Source of the DNA: UBA4722 sp044221135
GTDB taxonomy: Bacteria; Pseudomonadota; Gammaproteobacteria; DSM-16500
Direction of reading: 5' to 3'
DNA: 14,686 nt
Assembly (NCBI GenBank): GCA_044221135.1
Contig: JBGAPT010000049.1
Location: 1 to 14,686, forward strand
The position numbers were made by a program, and so were the translations under genes. Positions 1 to 7,270 of this stretch are shown piece by piece. How positions within the stretch are numbered: position 1 is the first letter of the stretch; each line of letters begins with the position of its first letter. The notes beneath the pieces are model-generated. The model was not told where the DNA came from and did no database searches. It was given only the letters and a program-made list of their open reading frames with translations.

Positions 1-374
1 TATTTACTAAAGCGGGTTGGCTACGTACAGGGGATATTGCCTCTGTGAATTCGCAGGGGTATGTGTCCATTTTGGAACGTAAAAAAGATATGGTTTTGGT
101 CTCTGGCTTTAACGTCTATCCTAACGAAATTGAAGATGTATTAATGCGTATGCCGGGGGTGCTGGAAGCGGCGGTGATTGGCGTGCCTGATGAGCAGACT
201 GGGCAGGCGGTTAAAGCATTTATTGTGAAGAAAGACCCTGGCTTGACAGAAATGGATATTCTGCATTTTTGCCGGGAAAATTTGACAGGGTATAAGTTAC
301 CAAAAATGATTGAATTTCGTGATACGCTGCCTAAGTCAAATGTGGGTAAAATTTTGCGACGGGCATTAAGATAA
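1..374 (+). CDS. fadD: Long-chain-fatty-acid--CoA ligase, C-terminal part (5' end outside the window)
   Basis: The open frame runs in from the left edge (first full codon at base 3) and encodes the last 123 residues. The enzyme activates long-chain fatty acids to acyl-CoA through an acyl-adenylate, at the inner face of the cytoplasmic membrane, feeding beta-oxidation and phospholipid synthesis. Visible adenylate-forming motifs are GWLRTGD near the start, then RKKDMVLVSGFNVYPNEIE (the hinge/fatty-acid signature region), then PKSNVGKILRR at the end, whose Lys is the conserved A10 catalytic lysine. The stretch from RKKDM to the end aligns almost residue for residue with E. coli FadD as I remember it. 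The protein stops right after ILRRALR, slightly shorter than E. coli FadD. An internal GTG at 45 is not the start because the conserved GWLRTGD lies before it. It is followed by 110 bp of non-coding DNA before gyrA. Confidence 0.93.
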   Translation, partial: FTKAGWLRTGDIASVNSQGYVSILERKKDMVLVSGFNVYPNEIEDVLMRMPGVLEAAVIGVPDEQTGQAVKAFIVKKDPGLTEMDILHFCRENLTGYKLPKMIEFRDTLPKSNVGKILRRALR

Positions 375-484
375 AAACGTTAAGATGTTATTTTTTGTAA
401 AAATTCCTATTAGAAATCCCGATAAAAATGTTACAATTCGGCAATTCAAATCAACTCAAATGTACATTTATATAGCAGAGACCT

Positions 485-3040
485 ATGGATACTCCATTCG
501 CCAAAGAAATACAGAAAGTCAATTTAGAAGATGAGCTTAAACAATCTTATCTTGATTATGCCATGAGCGTTATTGTAGGACGTGCATTGCCAGATGTTCG
601 GGATGGCTTAAAGCCTGTCCATCGGCGCGTTTTGTTTGCTATGCATGAACTGGGTAATGACTGGAATAAACCCCATAAAAAAGCGGCCCGTGTTGTGGGT
701 GATGTCATAGGTAAATATCATCCTCATGGGGAAATGGCGATTTACGACACGATTGTGCGTATGGCGCAGCCATTCAGCATGCGTTATCTACTCGTGGATG
801 GCCAGGGGAATTTTGGATCAGTCGATGGGGATGCGGCGGCTGCAATGCGATATACAGAAGTGCGTATGTCGCGCTTTGCTCATGCAATGTTGGCAGACCT
901 TGAAAAAGAAACAGTCGATTTTGATCCAAACTATGATGAAACAGAAATGATCCCCACGGTATTGCCTACACAAATACCGCATCTTTTAGTCAATGGATCT
1001 TCCGGTATTGCAGTGGGTATGGCAACTAATATTCCGCCTCATAATTTAACAGAAGTAATTAATGCTTGTTTTGCGATGATTGATAATCCTGACATTACCA
1101 TTCAAGACATTATGCAACATATTCCAGGCCCTGATTTTCCTACAGCTGGAGTGATCCATGGCCGCGGAGGTATTCTTGAAGCCTATCGTACAGGGCGTGG
1201 CCGTCTTTCAGTGCGGGCAAAAACACACGTTGAATCGGATGAAAAATCAGGCAAAGAAAAAATTATCGTGACTGAATTACCTTATCAGGTGAATAAAGCA
1301 CGTTTAATCGAACGTATTGCTGAGTTAGTCAAAGAAAAGAAAATCGAAGGCATTACAGGATTGCGTGATGAATCTGACAAGCAAGGTATGCGTATGGTAA
1401 TTGAATTACGGCGTAATGAAAATGTCGATGTGATGATGAATAATTTATTTGTTCATACACAATTACAAAGTGTGTTCGGTATTAATATGGTGGCTTTGAT
1501 CGATGGGCAGCCTAAGATATTTAATATTAAAGAATTACTGGAAGCATTTTTGCGGCATCGACGTGAAGTGGTGACGCGTCGGTCTATGTTTGATTTGCGT
1601 AAAGCAAATGAACGTGCACATATTTTAGAAGGTTTGTCTGTTGCTCTGACTAATATAGATGAGATGATTTCAGTTATTAAAAAAGCGAAAGATTCGGCTG
1701 AAGCGAAAACCCAATTACTGAAACGTGCGTGGAAACCGACTGATGCAGTCACTATTTTAACGCATGTGGATGCCACATCTGTTTATGGCTTAGCGAAAGA
1801 GGGTTATCACTTATCACCTGAACAGGCGCAGTCCATACTCGATATGCGTTTGCACCGGTTGACTGGCTTAGAGCAAGATAAAATTACAGCTGAGCATCAT
1901 GAATTGCAAAAACTGATTGCAGATCTGAGTGAGATTTTGGCGAGTCCAGTGCGTTTAATGCAAGTGATTCGGGAAGAATTAGTGCAAATTAAAACTCAAT
2001 TTGGTGATGAGCGCCGTACGCAAATTATCGATAGCGAAGGTGATTTTTGCTTGGAAGATTTAGTGCCGGATGAAACAGTAGTTGTGACATTATCGCATGA
2101 AGGTTATGTTAAATCACAACCGGTTGCCTTATATCAAGCACAACATCGTGGTGGTAAAGGTAAATCAGCCACTAACGTTAAAGAAGAAGATTTTATTGAA
2201 CAAGTTCTCATTGCAAGTATGCATGATACTATTTTATGTTTTTCTAATCGTGGGAAAGTGTATTGGTTGAGAGTCTATCAATTACCGCAAGCGAGCCGAG
2301 TATCACGAGGTCGTCCGATTGTTAATTTATTACCGTTAGTCGAAGGTGAAAAAATCAGTGCGATTTTACCTGTACGTGAATATCATGATGATCGTTTTGT
2401 CTTTATGGCAACGCAAAATGGTACGGTGAAAAAAGTGGCATTGACTGATTTTTCTAGGCCCCGTTCTTCTGGTTTGATTGCGCTGGATTTATCAGAGAAT
2501 GATCGTTTGATTGGTGTGTGCGTAACGAGGGGTAATCAAGAAGTCATGTTGTTTACGAATACCGGTAAATCTATTCGTTTCTCCGAAGAAAAAGTACGCT
2601 GCATGGGCAGGGCGGCACGTGGTGTGCGTGGTGTTAAATTACAGGCAGGACAAAAAGCCATCTCACTTCTCGTCATTGCACCGACCGGTGATATTTTAAC
2701 AGCGACAGAAAAAGGCTACGGTAAACGCACAGCGATTGAAGAATATCGTGTAACAGGTCGTGGTGGTCAGGGTGTGATGTCCATTCAAGTGAATGAACGT
2801 AATGGCCAAGTGGTTGGCGCGATCCAGGTGACTTCTGAAGATGAAGTGATGTTGATTAGTAATAAAGGAACATTGGTGCGTGTTCCCGTGACAGAAATCT
2901 CTGTAATTGGCCGAAATACACAAGGCGTACGTTTGATTAATTTGACTAACGATGAACTATTAGTCGGCTTGGAAAAAATCGCGACCTTAAACGGAGCAGA
3001 AAGCAGTGATGAACCCCAAAGTACCAGTGATAACCATTGA
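485..3040 (+). CDS. gyrA: DNA gyrase subunit A
   Basis: This is the breakage-reunion subunit of the A2B2 type II topoisomerase that introduces negative supercoils into DNA. It has 851 residues, close to E. coli (875). The N-terminal part shows DYAMSVIVGRALPDVRDGLKPVHRR, the winged-helix region and AAMRYTE with the DNA-attacking Tyr123 (E. coli Tyr122). The C-terminal beta-pinwheel begins around residue 520 and carries the GyrA box as QHRGGKG (residues 553-559; canonical QRRGGKG), needed for DNA wrapping. The quinolone-binding stretch reads HPHGEMAIYD: Met84 stands where E. coli has Ser83 and Glu83 replaces Asp82, while the acidic residue equivalent to Asp87 is kept. The acidic tail overlaps the cmk start. 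The ribosome-binding site is weak (AGAG at 477-480). A TACAAT at 432-437 could be a -10 box, but no good -35 is seen. Confidence 0.98.
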   Translation: MDTPFAKEIQKVNLEDELKQSYLDYAMSVIVGRALPDVRDGLKPVHRRVLFAMHELGNDWNKPHKKAARVVGDVIGKYHPHGEMAIYDTIVRMAQPFSMRYLLVDGQGNFGSVDGDAAAAMRYTEVRMSRFAHAMLADLEKETVDFDPNYDETEMIPTVLPTQIPHLLVNGSSGIAVGMATNIPPHNLTEVINACFAMIDNPDITIQDIMQHIPGPDFPTAGVIHGRGGILEAYRTGRGRLSVRAKTHVESDEKSGKEKIIVTELPYQVNKARLIERIAELVKEKKIEGITGLRDESDKQGMRMVIELRRNENVDVMMNNLFVHTQLQSVFGINMVALIDGQPKIFNIKELLEAFLRHRREVVTRRSMFDLRKANERAHILEGLSVALTNIDEMISVIKKAKDSAEAKTQLLKRAWKPTDAVTILTHVDATSVYGLAKEGYHLSPEQAQSILDMRLHRLTGLEQDKITAEHHELQKLIADLSEILASPVRLMQVIREELVQIKTQFGDERRTQIIDSEGDFCLEDLVPDETVVVTLSHEGYVKSQPVALYQAQHRGGKGKSATNVKEEDFIEQVLIASMHDTILCFSNRGKVYWLRVYQLPQASRVSRGRPIVNLLPLVEGEKISAILPVREYHDDRFVFMATQNGTVKKVALTDFSRPRSSGLIALDLSENDRLIGVCVTRGNQEVMLFTNTGKSIRFSEEKVRCMGRAARGVRGVKLQAGQKAISLLVIAPTGDILTATEKGYGKRTAIEEYRVTGRGGQGVMSIQVNERNGQVVGAIQVTSEDEVMLISNKGTLVRVPVTEISVIGRNTQGVRLINLTNDELLVGLEKIATLNGAESSDEPQSTSDNH

Positions 3041-3704
3041 TGGAGCAAGCGGCACAGGGAAAGGTGTTGTAACCCATATCATTGCAAAAAAGTTAGGTTG
3101 GAACCTGCTGGATAGTGGTGTGTTATACCGTGTATTAGCCTTAGCCGCTCAAAATCAGGGTGTTTCTTTAGAGGATGAAGCTGCATTAACTTCACTGGCT
3201 GATGCGCTGGATGTCCAGTTCATTGCAACTGACATCGGTGAGTCTTTACTTATTTTTCTTGAAAAACAAGATGTTACGGATACGATTCGAACTGAAAAAA
3301 TAGGCAATGCGGCTTCTAAAGCAGGTGCTTTTCCTGCCGTGCGTACCGCATTACTGAGTCGTCAAAGAGCCTTTCGTACCCCACCAGGGCTAGTGGCAGA
3401 TGGTCGTGACATGGGTACAGTTATCTTTACAGATGCCATCCTTAAAATCTTTTTGACTGCAAGCCCTGAAGAGCGGGCATCCCGTCGGTATAATCAGTTG
3501 AATGCAAAAGGCATTCATGTTAATCTGAGCGCCCTTGTGGAGGACCTAAGGGAGCGTGACAAGCGAGATCGAGAACGTGCTGTAGCCCCCCTTAAACCCG
3601 CAATGGATGCTATCGTGATTGACACTGACCTGCTTACTATTGATCAGGTTGTTGCACATATCATGATAGAGGTAGAAAAAAAGGGAATCACTGTTATTAA
3701 ATAA
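3009..3704 (+). CDS. cmk: Cytidylate kinase
   Basis: It phosphorylates CMP and dCMP to the diphosphates with ATP, recycling pyrimidine nucleotides in the cytoplasm. It has 231 residues (E. coli 227). The P-loop is DGASGTGKG at residues 11-19. The NMP-binding segment LLDSGVLYRVLALAA follows, then VADGRDMGTVIF at about 129-140, and the lid/arginine-rich segment RERDKRDRERAVAPL at about 181-195. I chose ATG 3009; the immediately preceding GTG at 3006 is also possible and sits at a better distance (9 nt) from the GGAG at 2993-2996. Either way the gene starts inside the end of gyrA (32-35 nt overlap), so translation is probably coupled. In many relatives serC and aroA lie between gyrA and cmk, and here they do not. 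Confidence 0.96.
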   Translation: MNPKVPVITIDGASGTGKGVVTHIIAKKLGWNLLDSGVLYRVLALAAQNQGVSLEDEAALTSLADALDVQFIATDIGESLLIFLEKQDVTDTIRTEKIGNAASKAGAFPAVRTALLSRQRAFRTPPGLVADGRDMGTVIFTDAILKIFLTASPEERASRRYNQLNAKGIHVNLSALVEDLRERDKRDRERAVAPLKPAMDAIVIDTDLLTIDQVVAHIMIEVEKKGITVIK

Positions 3705-3725
3705 TGATGTGATTGTCCTTAGGTG

Positions 3726-3747
3726 CGATTGCGGTTTTTCGCAATCG
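3726..3747 (+). terminator. Hairpin downstream of cmk, possible weak terminator
   Basis: A perfect 8-bp stem, CGATTGCG (3726-3733) with CGCAATCG (3740-3747), closes a GTTTTT loop 22 nt after the cmk stop. The 3' flank (TTAATATAAATTT) is AT-rich but lacks a clean run of T, so termination would be weak. The same stretch contains TTGCGG (3729-3734), 17 nt, then TATAAA (3752-3757), which could act as an rpsA promoter. I cannot tell which role is real. Confidence 0.4.
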
Positions 3748-3770
3748 TTAATATAAATTTAACCGATTAA

Positions 3771-3910
3771 GGTCTGTTTACATTTCGCTAGGCCGAGGTG
3801 GAATGCCTTGATTTTCGAGCACCGCAGCGGAGTTTACATACAAGTAAATGAGCAGCGGAGCACAGAAAATCAAGGCATTCCGCCCGGCATAGTAGAAATG
3901 TAAGCAGGCC
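3771..3910. repeat. 140-bp imperfect palindrome in the rpsA leader region
   Basis: The arms match over most of their length. GGTCTGTTTACATTTC at the left pairs with GAAATGTAAGCAGGCC at the right (14/16). The 17-bp core GGAATGCCTTGATTTTC (3800-3816) has its exact complement at 3865-3881. The 13-bp segments between these blocks are only partly complementary. The centre holds a direct repeat GCAGCGGAG (3824-3832 and 3852-3860) around a small hairpin TTTAC-atacaa-GTAAA. There is no open frame inside. The form (long imperfect hairpin, single intergenic copy here) is that of a dispersed intergenic palindrome or small non-autonomous element. Only one copy is in the window, so dispersal is inferred. 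As RNA it would fold into a long hairpin upstream of the S1 start codon. Confidence 0.8.
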
Positions 3911-3955
3911 GTAATTTTTTAATCAAAAAGATCTTAATGATCTAGGATAACGAGT

Positions 3956-5638
3956 ATGGTCAGTTTTGCGCAATTATTTGAAGAAAGTCTGAATGAAACG
4001 CCGATGGTTCCTGGTGCAATTGTTGTAGGTAAAGTGACTCGTATTGACTCCGATTTTGTTGTCGTGAGTGCAGGTTTAAAATCTGAATCTATTATTCCAA
4101 TTGATCAATTTCTAGATGAACATGGAAAAATTGAAGTTGTTGTAGGTGATGAAGTTCAAGTCGCTCTTGATGCGATTGAAGATGGTTTTGGTGTGACACG
4201 TTTGTCACGTGAACGTGCAAAACGTTATGAATCATGGGGCGTATTAGAAAAAGCATTTGAGAAAAAAGAAAATGTACGAGGTGTGATTCAAGGCCGCGTT
4301 AAAGGTGGTTTTACAGTAGAAATCAATAAAATCCGTGCATTCTTACCAGGATCCTTAGTGGATGTAAAACCAGTGCGTGATCCAGAATCCTTGGAAGGCA
4401 AGGAATTTGATTTCAAAGTGATTAAGATTGATGCTAAGCGCAACAATATTGTTGTTTCACGTCGCTCAGCGATGGAAGCAGAAAATAGCGTAGAACGTGA
4501 AGCACTGCTTGAAAATCTGCACGAAGGAGATGAAGTTAAAGGCGTAGTTAAAAACCTGACTGATTACGGTGCGTTTATTGATTTAGGTGGCGTAGATGGT
4601 TTATTACATATTACAGATATGTCATGGAAGCGCATCAAGCACCCAAGTGAAGTCTTATCCATTGGTGATGAGATTAAAGTTAAAATTCTGAAGTTTGACC
4701 GCAATAATGCGCGTGTCTCTTTAGGCTTAAAACAATTAGGCGATGATCCATGGTCAGATATTACAACTCGTTATCCAATCGGGCAGCGTTTACATGGTCG
4801 TATCACTAATATTACTGACTATGGTTGTTTTGTTGAAATTGAAGAAGGTATTGAAGGCTTAGTTCACGTTTCAGAAATGGATTGGACTAATAAAAATGTC
4901 AATCCAAATAAAGTCGTGCATTTAGGTCAAGAAGTGGATGTCATCGTATTGGATATTGACGGTGAGCGTCGTCGTATTTCTTTAGGTCTTAAGCAATGTA
5001 CGCAAAATCCTTGGGGTATGTTTGCAGATAACCATCAAAAAGGCGATAAAATCAGCGGTAAGATTAAATCAATCACTGACTTTGGTATCTTTATTGGCCT
5101 GGATGGTGGCATAGATGGTCTCATCCATTTGTCTGATATTTCCTGGAATGAGGGAGCGGCAGAAGAGGCAATCCGTAAATACCAGAAAAATGATGAGTTA
5201 GAGACGGTTATTTTAGCGATTGATGCAGAACGTGAGCGTATTTCTCTAGGGTTGAAGCAATTAGCAGATGATCCTATTGCAAATTACCTGAATGAGCATG
5301 AAAAAGGAAGTACGGTATCGGGTAAGGTTTCTGAAGTCGATGTTAAATTTGCGACTATTGAGTTGGCACCGAATGTGTTTGGTACGTTACGCGCTTCTGA
5401 AATTTCTGCAGAAAAAGTAGACGATGCACGTACGAAGTTAAATGTAGGTGATGCTATCGAAGCTAAAATTACTGGCACCGATCGTAAAACCCATATGATT
5501 ACACTTTCGATGAAAGTAAAAGAGGAAACGCCAAAGAAACCACGCGCTAAGAAAAAAGACAAAGAAGCTGAATCACCTATGAAAACAACATTAGGCGATT
5601 TATTTAAAGCGAAGATGGATCAGGAAGGCGATGCTTAA
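3956..5638 (+). CDS. rpsA: 30S ribosomal protein S1
   Basis: This is the largest small-subunit protein. It captures and unfolds mRNA at the 30S platform and is essential for initiation on structured leaders. It has 560 residues (E. coli 557), with all six S1 (OB-fold) repeats in the usual places, roughly 20-86, 104-170, 191-259, 276-346, 363-433 and 450-519. Recognisable blocks include SFAQLFEESL at the N-terminus, KGGFTVEINKIRAFLPGSLVD, KNLTDYGAFIDLGGVDGLLHI and RISLGLKQ endings. The last ~40 residues are Lys/Glu-rich (PKKPRAKKKDKEAE) and diverge from E. coli. The ribosome-binding site AGGA (3944-3947) is 8 nt from ATG. In E. coli this gene is autoregulated through leader hairpins. Here the leader contains the 140-bp palindrome. 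It ends at a strong terminator. ihfB, its usual downstream neighbour, is absent. Confidence 0.97.
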   Translation: MVSFAQLFEESLNETPMVPGAIVVGKVTRIDSDFVVVSAGLKSESIIPIDQFLDEHGKIEVVVGDEVQVALDAIEDGFGVTRLSRERAKRYESWGVLEKAFEKKENVRGVIQGRVKGGFTVEINKIRAFLPGSLVDVKPVRDPESLEGKEFDFKVIKIDAKRNNIVVSRRSAMEAENSVEREALLENLHEGDEVKGVVKNLTDYGAFIDLGGVDGLLHITDMSWKRIKHPSEVLSIGDEIKVKILKFDRNNARVSLGLKQLGDDPWSDITTRYPIGQRLHGRITNITDYGCFVEIEEGIEGLVHVSEMDWTNKNVNPNKVVHLGQEVDVIVLDIDGERRRISLGLKQCTQNPWGMFADNHQKGDKISGKIKSITDFGIFIGLDGGIDGLIHLSDISWNEGAAEEAIRKYQKNDELETVILAIDAERERISLGLKQLADDPIANYLNEHEKGSTVSGKVSEVDVKFATIELAPNVFGTLRASEISAEKVDDARTKLNVGDAIEAKITGTDRKTHMITLSMKVKEETPKKPRAKKKDKEAESPMKTTLGDLFKAKMDQEGDA

Positions 5639-5681
5639 AAATAAATAAAGCTACGTGGTATAAGAAGTGGCGAATAATAAG

Positions 5682-5718
5682 AACGGCATTAGCAGTGGAC
5701 TGTTGATGCCGTTTTTTT
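5682..5718 (+). terminator. Rho-independent terminator after rpsA
   Basis: A 14-bp stem, AACGGCATTAGCAG (5682-5695) against CTGTTGATGCCGTT (5700-5713) with two G-U pairs, closes a TGGA tetraloop and runs straight into seven T (5712-5718). It lies 43 nt after the rpsA stop and separates rpsA from the lapA unit. Confidence 0.92.
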
Positions 5719-5807
5719 ATGTTGGGGGATTAGGTCTTTGACTCTGCGGGGATGATACAAATAAGAGTTGAATAAATGAAATGTAGAGCCATCCAGGAGC
5801 AAACAAA

Positions 5808-6098
5808 ATGCGCATTATTACATATGTTTTATTAATAGCGATTATATTATTAGGTATCAGCTTTGCAGTGTTGAATCCGGATATTGTTAATTTTAATTAT
5901 TATATAGGCCATCGTGCTTATCCACTTTCTTTATTACTCGTGATGACTTTCGTGCTAGGCTGTATATTAGGTTTATTAGTTGGGTTTTTCCTCTTGATTA
6001 AATTAAAAATAAAAACGTATAAACTCCAAACTCAATTAAAAGTGGCTGAAAAAGAAATTGTAAATTTACGTGCGATTCCGTTACAGGACAGACATTAA
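5808..6098 (+). CDS. lapA: Lipopolysaccharide assembly protein A (LapA domain, DUF1049)
   Basis: A 96-residue inner-membrane protein. It has two hydrophobic helices, about residues 3-22 (ITYVLLIAIILLGISFAVLN) and 42-65 (LLLVMTFVLGCILGLLVGFF), followed by a basic/coiled cytoplasmic tail (LKIKTYKLQTQLKVAEKEI). In E. coli LapA works with LapB in controlling LPS synthesis. The SD AGGAG (5795-5799) is 8 nt from ATG. Its stop shares the A of lapB's ATG (TAATG), so the two are translationally coupled. Since it follows the rpsA terminator it needs its own promoter. TTGACT (5738-5743) is a good -35, but the -10 (AATAAG at 5760-5765) is poor, so the promoter is only tentative. Size, membrane topology and the lapB neighbour make the assignment firm. 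Confidence 0.9.
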   Translation: MRIITYVLLIAIILLGISFAVLNPDIVNFNYYIGHRAYPLSLLLVMTFVLGCILGLLVGFFLLIKLKIKTYKLQTQLKVAEKEIVNLRAIPLQDRH

Positions 6099-7270
6099 TG
6101 AGTAGTACATGGGTTTTATTAGTTTTCATCTCTTTAGCCGCCGCTTGGTATCTAGGCTATCAAGCGCGTCATAAACGTTTTGTTGAGAGAAAAATTAATT
6201 TACCTCGTGATTATTTGGTTGGTTTAAATTTTTTATTGAATGAAGAGCCGGATAAAGCTGTTGATGTCTTTATTAAAATGCTGGAGGTTGATAGTGATAC
6301 GGTAGAAACGCATCTGGCTGTAGGCAAGTTATTCCGTCGTCGTGGTGAGGTAGATCGTGCTATCCGTATTCATCAAAACTTAATTGCCCGCCCTCAGCTC
6401 GATAAAGTATATCGAGAACAATCTTTATTTGAATTAGGGCAAGATTATCTGAGTGCAGGTGTGCTGGATCGCGCTGAGCGCATTTTTTTAGAAGTGGTGA
6501 GCGTTAAAGATTATTCTATACCTGCTTACCGTGCATTATTGGATATTTATCAACAAGAAAAAGCCTGGGAAAATGCTATTCCTATTGCTTCTAAATTAGC
6601 TACAGCAACCAAAAAAAATATGCAACCGGTTATTGCGCATTACTATTGTGAGTTAGCAGAAATTGCGATTGCGCATAAACAAAATGAGCAAGCTGATCAT
6701 TATATTAAAAATGCTTTAATTGCAGATCGTAATTGTGTGCGCGCTAGTTTGCTTCAAGGCAGATTAGAAATGGATAAGGGTGACTATAAATCTGCTTTGC
6801 GTAGCTTGAAAGGTATTAAAGATCAAAACGCCGACTATATTTCCGAATCAATCGATGCATTGGCGTCTTGTTATGAGGCGTTAAATGAAGAGGAAAAGTT
6901 AGTCAAGCATTTAATGCAACTTTTAAAAGAGTACCCGCATGTTCCAGTGGTATTAATTTTATCTGAACGAATTCGTCGCTGGAAAGGCGATAAAGTCGCA
7001 GCTAATTTTGTTGCGGATTATGTGCGTCGTTATCCTTCTATTCATGGGCTCCATTTATTTATTAGTTTATATCAATCCAGCACAGGGGGCAGGGCACGGG
7101 AAGATTTGTTGATTTTACAAAATTTAACTAAAAAGTTATTGGCAAATAAGCCTGATTATCGTTGTGTTTCATGTGGTTTTGCGGGTAAATCATTGCATTG
7201 GCAGTGCCCAGGCTGTAAGCAATGGGGTACCGTTAAATCGGTGCATAGTTTAGAAGAGTGCAGTGCATGA
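6098..7270 (+). CDS. lapB: Lipopolysaccharide assembly protein B (YciM), TPR and zinc-ribbon
   Basis: It has 390 residues (E. coli 389). LapB is an N-terminally anchored cytoplasmic TPR protein that adapts the LpxC deacetylase to the FtsH protease and so limits LPS synthesis. The anchor is residues 4-20 (TWVLLVFISLAAAWYLGY). The following segment, INLPRDYLVGLNFLLNEEPDKA, begins the TPR array (about 35-330), with the family motif LAVGKLFRRRGEVDRAIRIHQNL. The C-terminal rubredoxin-like metal site has Cys356, Cys359, Cys370 and Cys373 (CVSC...CPGC), all present. The start overlaps the lapA stop by one base and the stop overlaps dusA by ATGA. Confidence 0.96.
   Translation: MSSTWVLLVFISLAAAWYLGYQARHKRFVERKINLPRDYLVGLNFLLNEEPDKAVDVFIKMLEVDSDTVETHLAVGKLFRRRGEVDRAIRIHQNLIARPQLDKVYREQSLFELGQDYLSAGVLDRAERIFLEVVSVKDYSIPAYRALLDIYQQEKAWENAIPIASKLATATKKNMQPVIAHYYCELAEIAIAHKQNEQADHYIKNALIADRNCVRASLLQGRLEMDKGDYKSALRSLKGIKDQNADYISESIDALASCYEALNEEEKLVKHLMQLLKEYPHVPVVLILSERIRRWKGDKVAANFVADYVRRYPSIHGLHLFISLYQSSTGGRAREDLLILQNLTKKLLANKPDYRCVSCGFAGKSLHWQCPGCKQWGTVKSVHSLEECSA

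Noticed and set aside
2990..3045. gyrA/cmk overlap as a possible frameshift or sequencing error
   Set aside because: GyrA ends in a normal acidic tail and cmk begins with the expected N-terminus just before its P-loop, so both genes are intact.
1453..3048. Minus-strand open frames within gyrA (1453-1776, 2696-2923, 2785-3048)
   Set aside because: They are shadows of the clearly conserved gyrA coding frame, with no ribosome-binding sites and no recognisable products.
3771..3910. Possible CRISPR-like repeat from the twin GCAGCGGAG motifs
   Set aside because: Only two short direct copies lie within an inverted repeat; there are no regular spacers and no cas genes.
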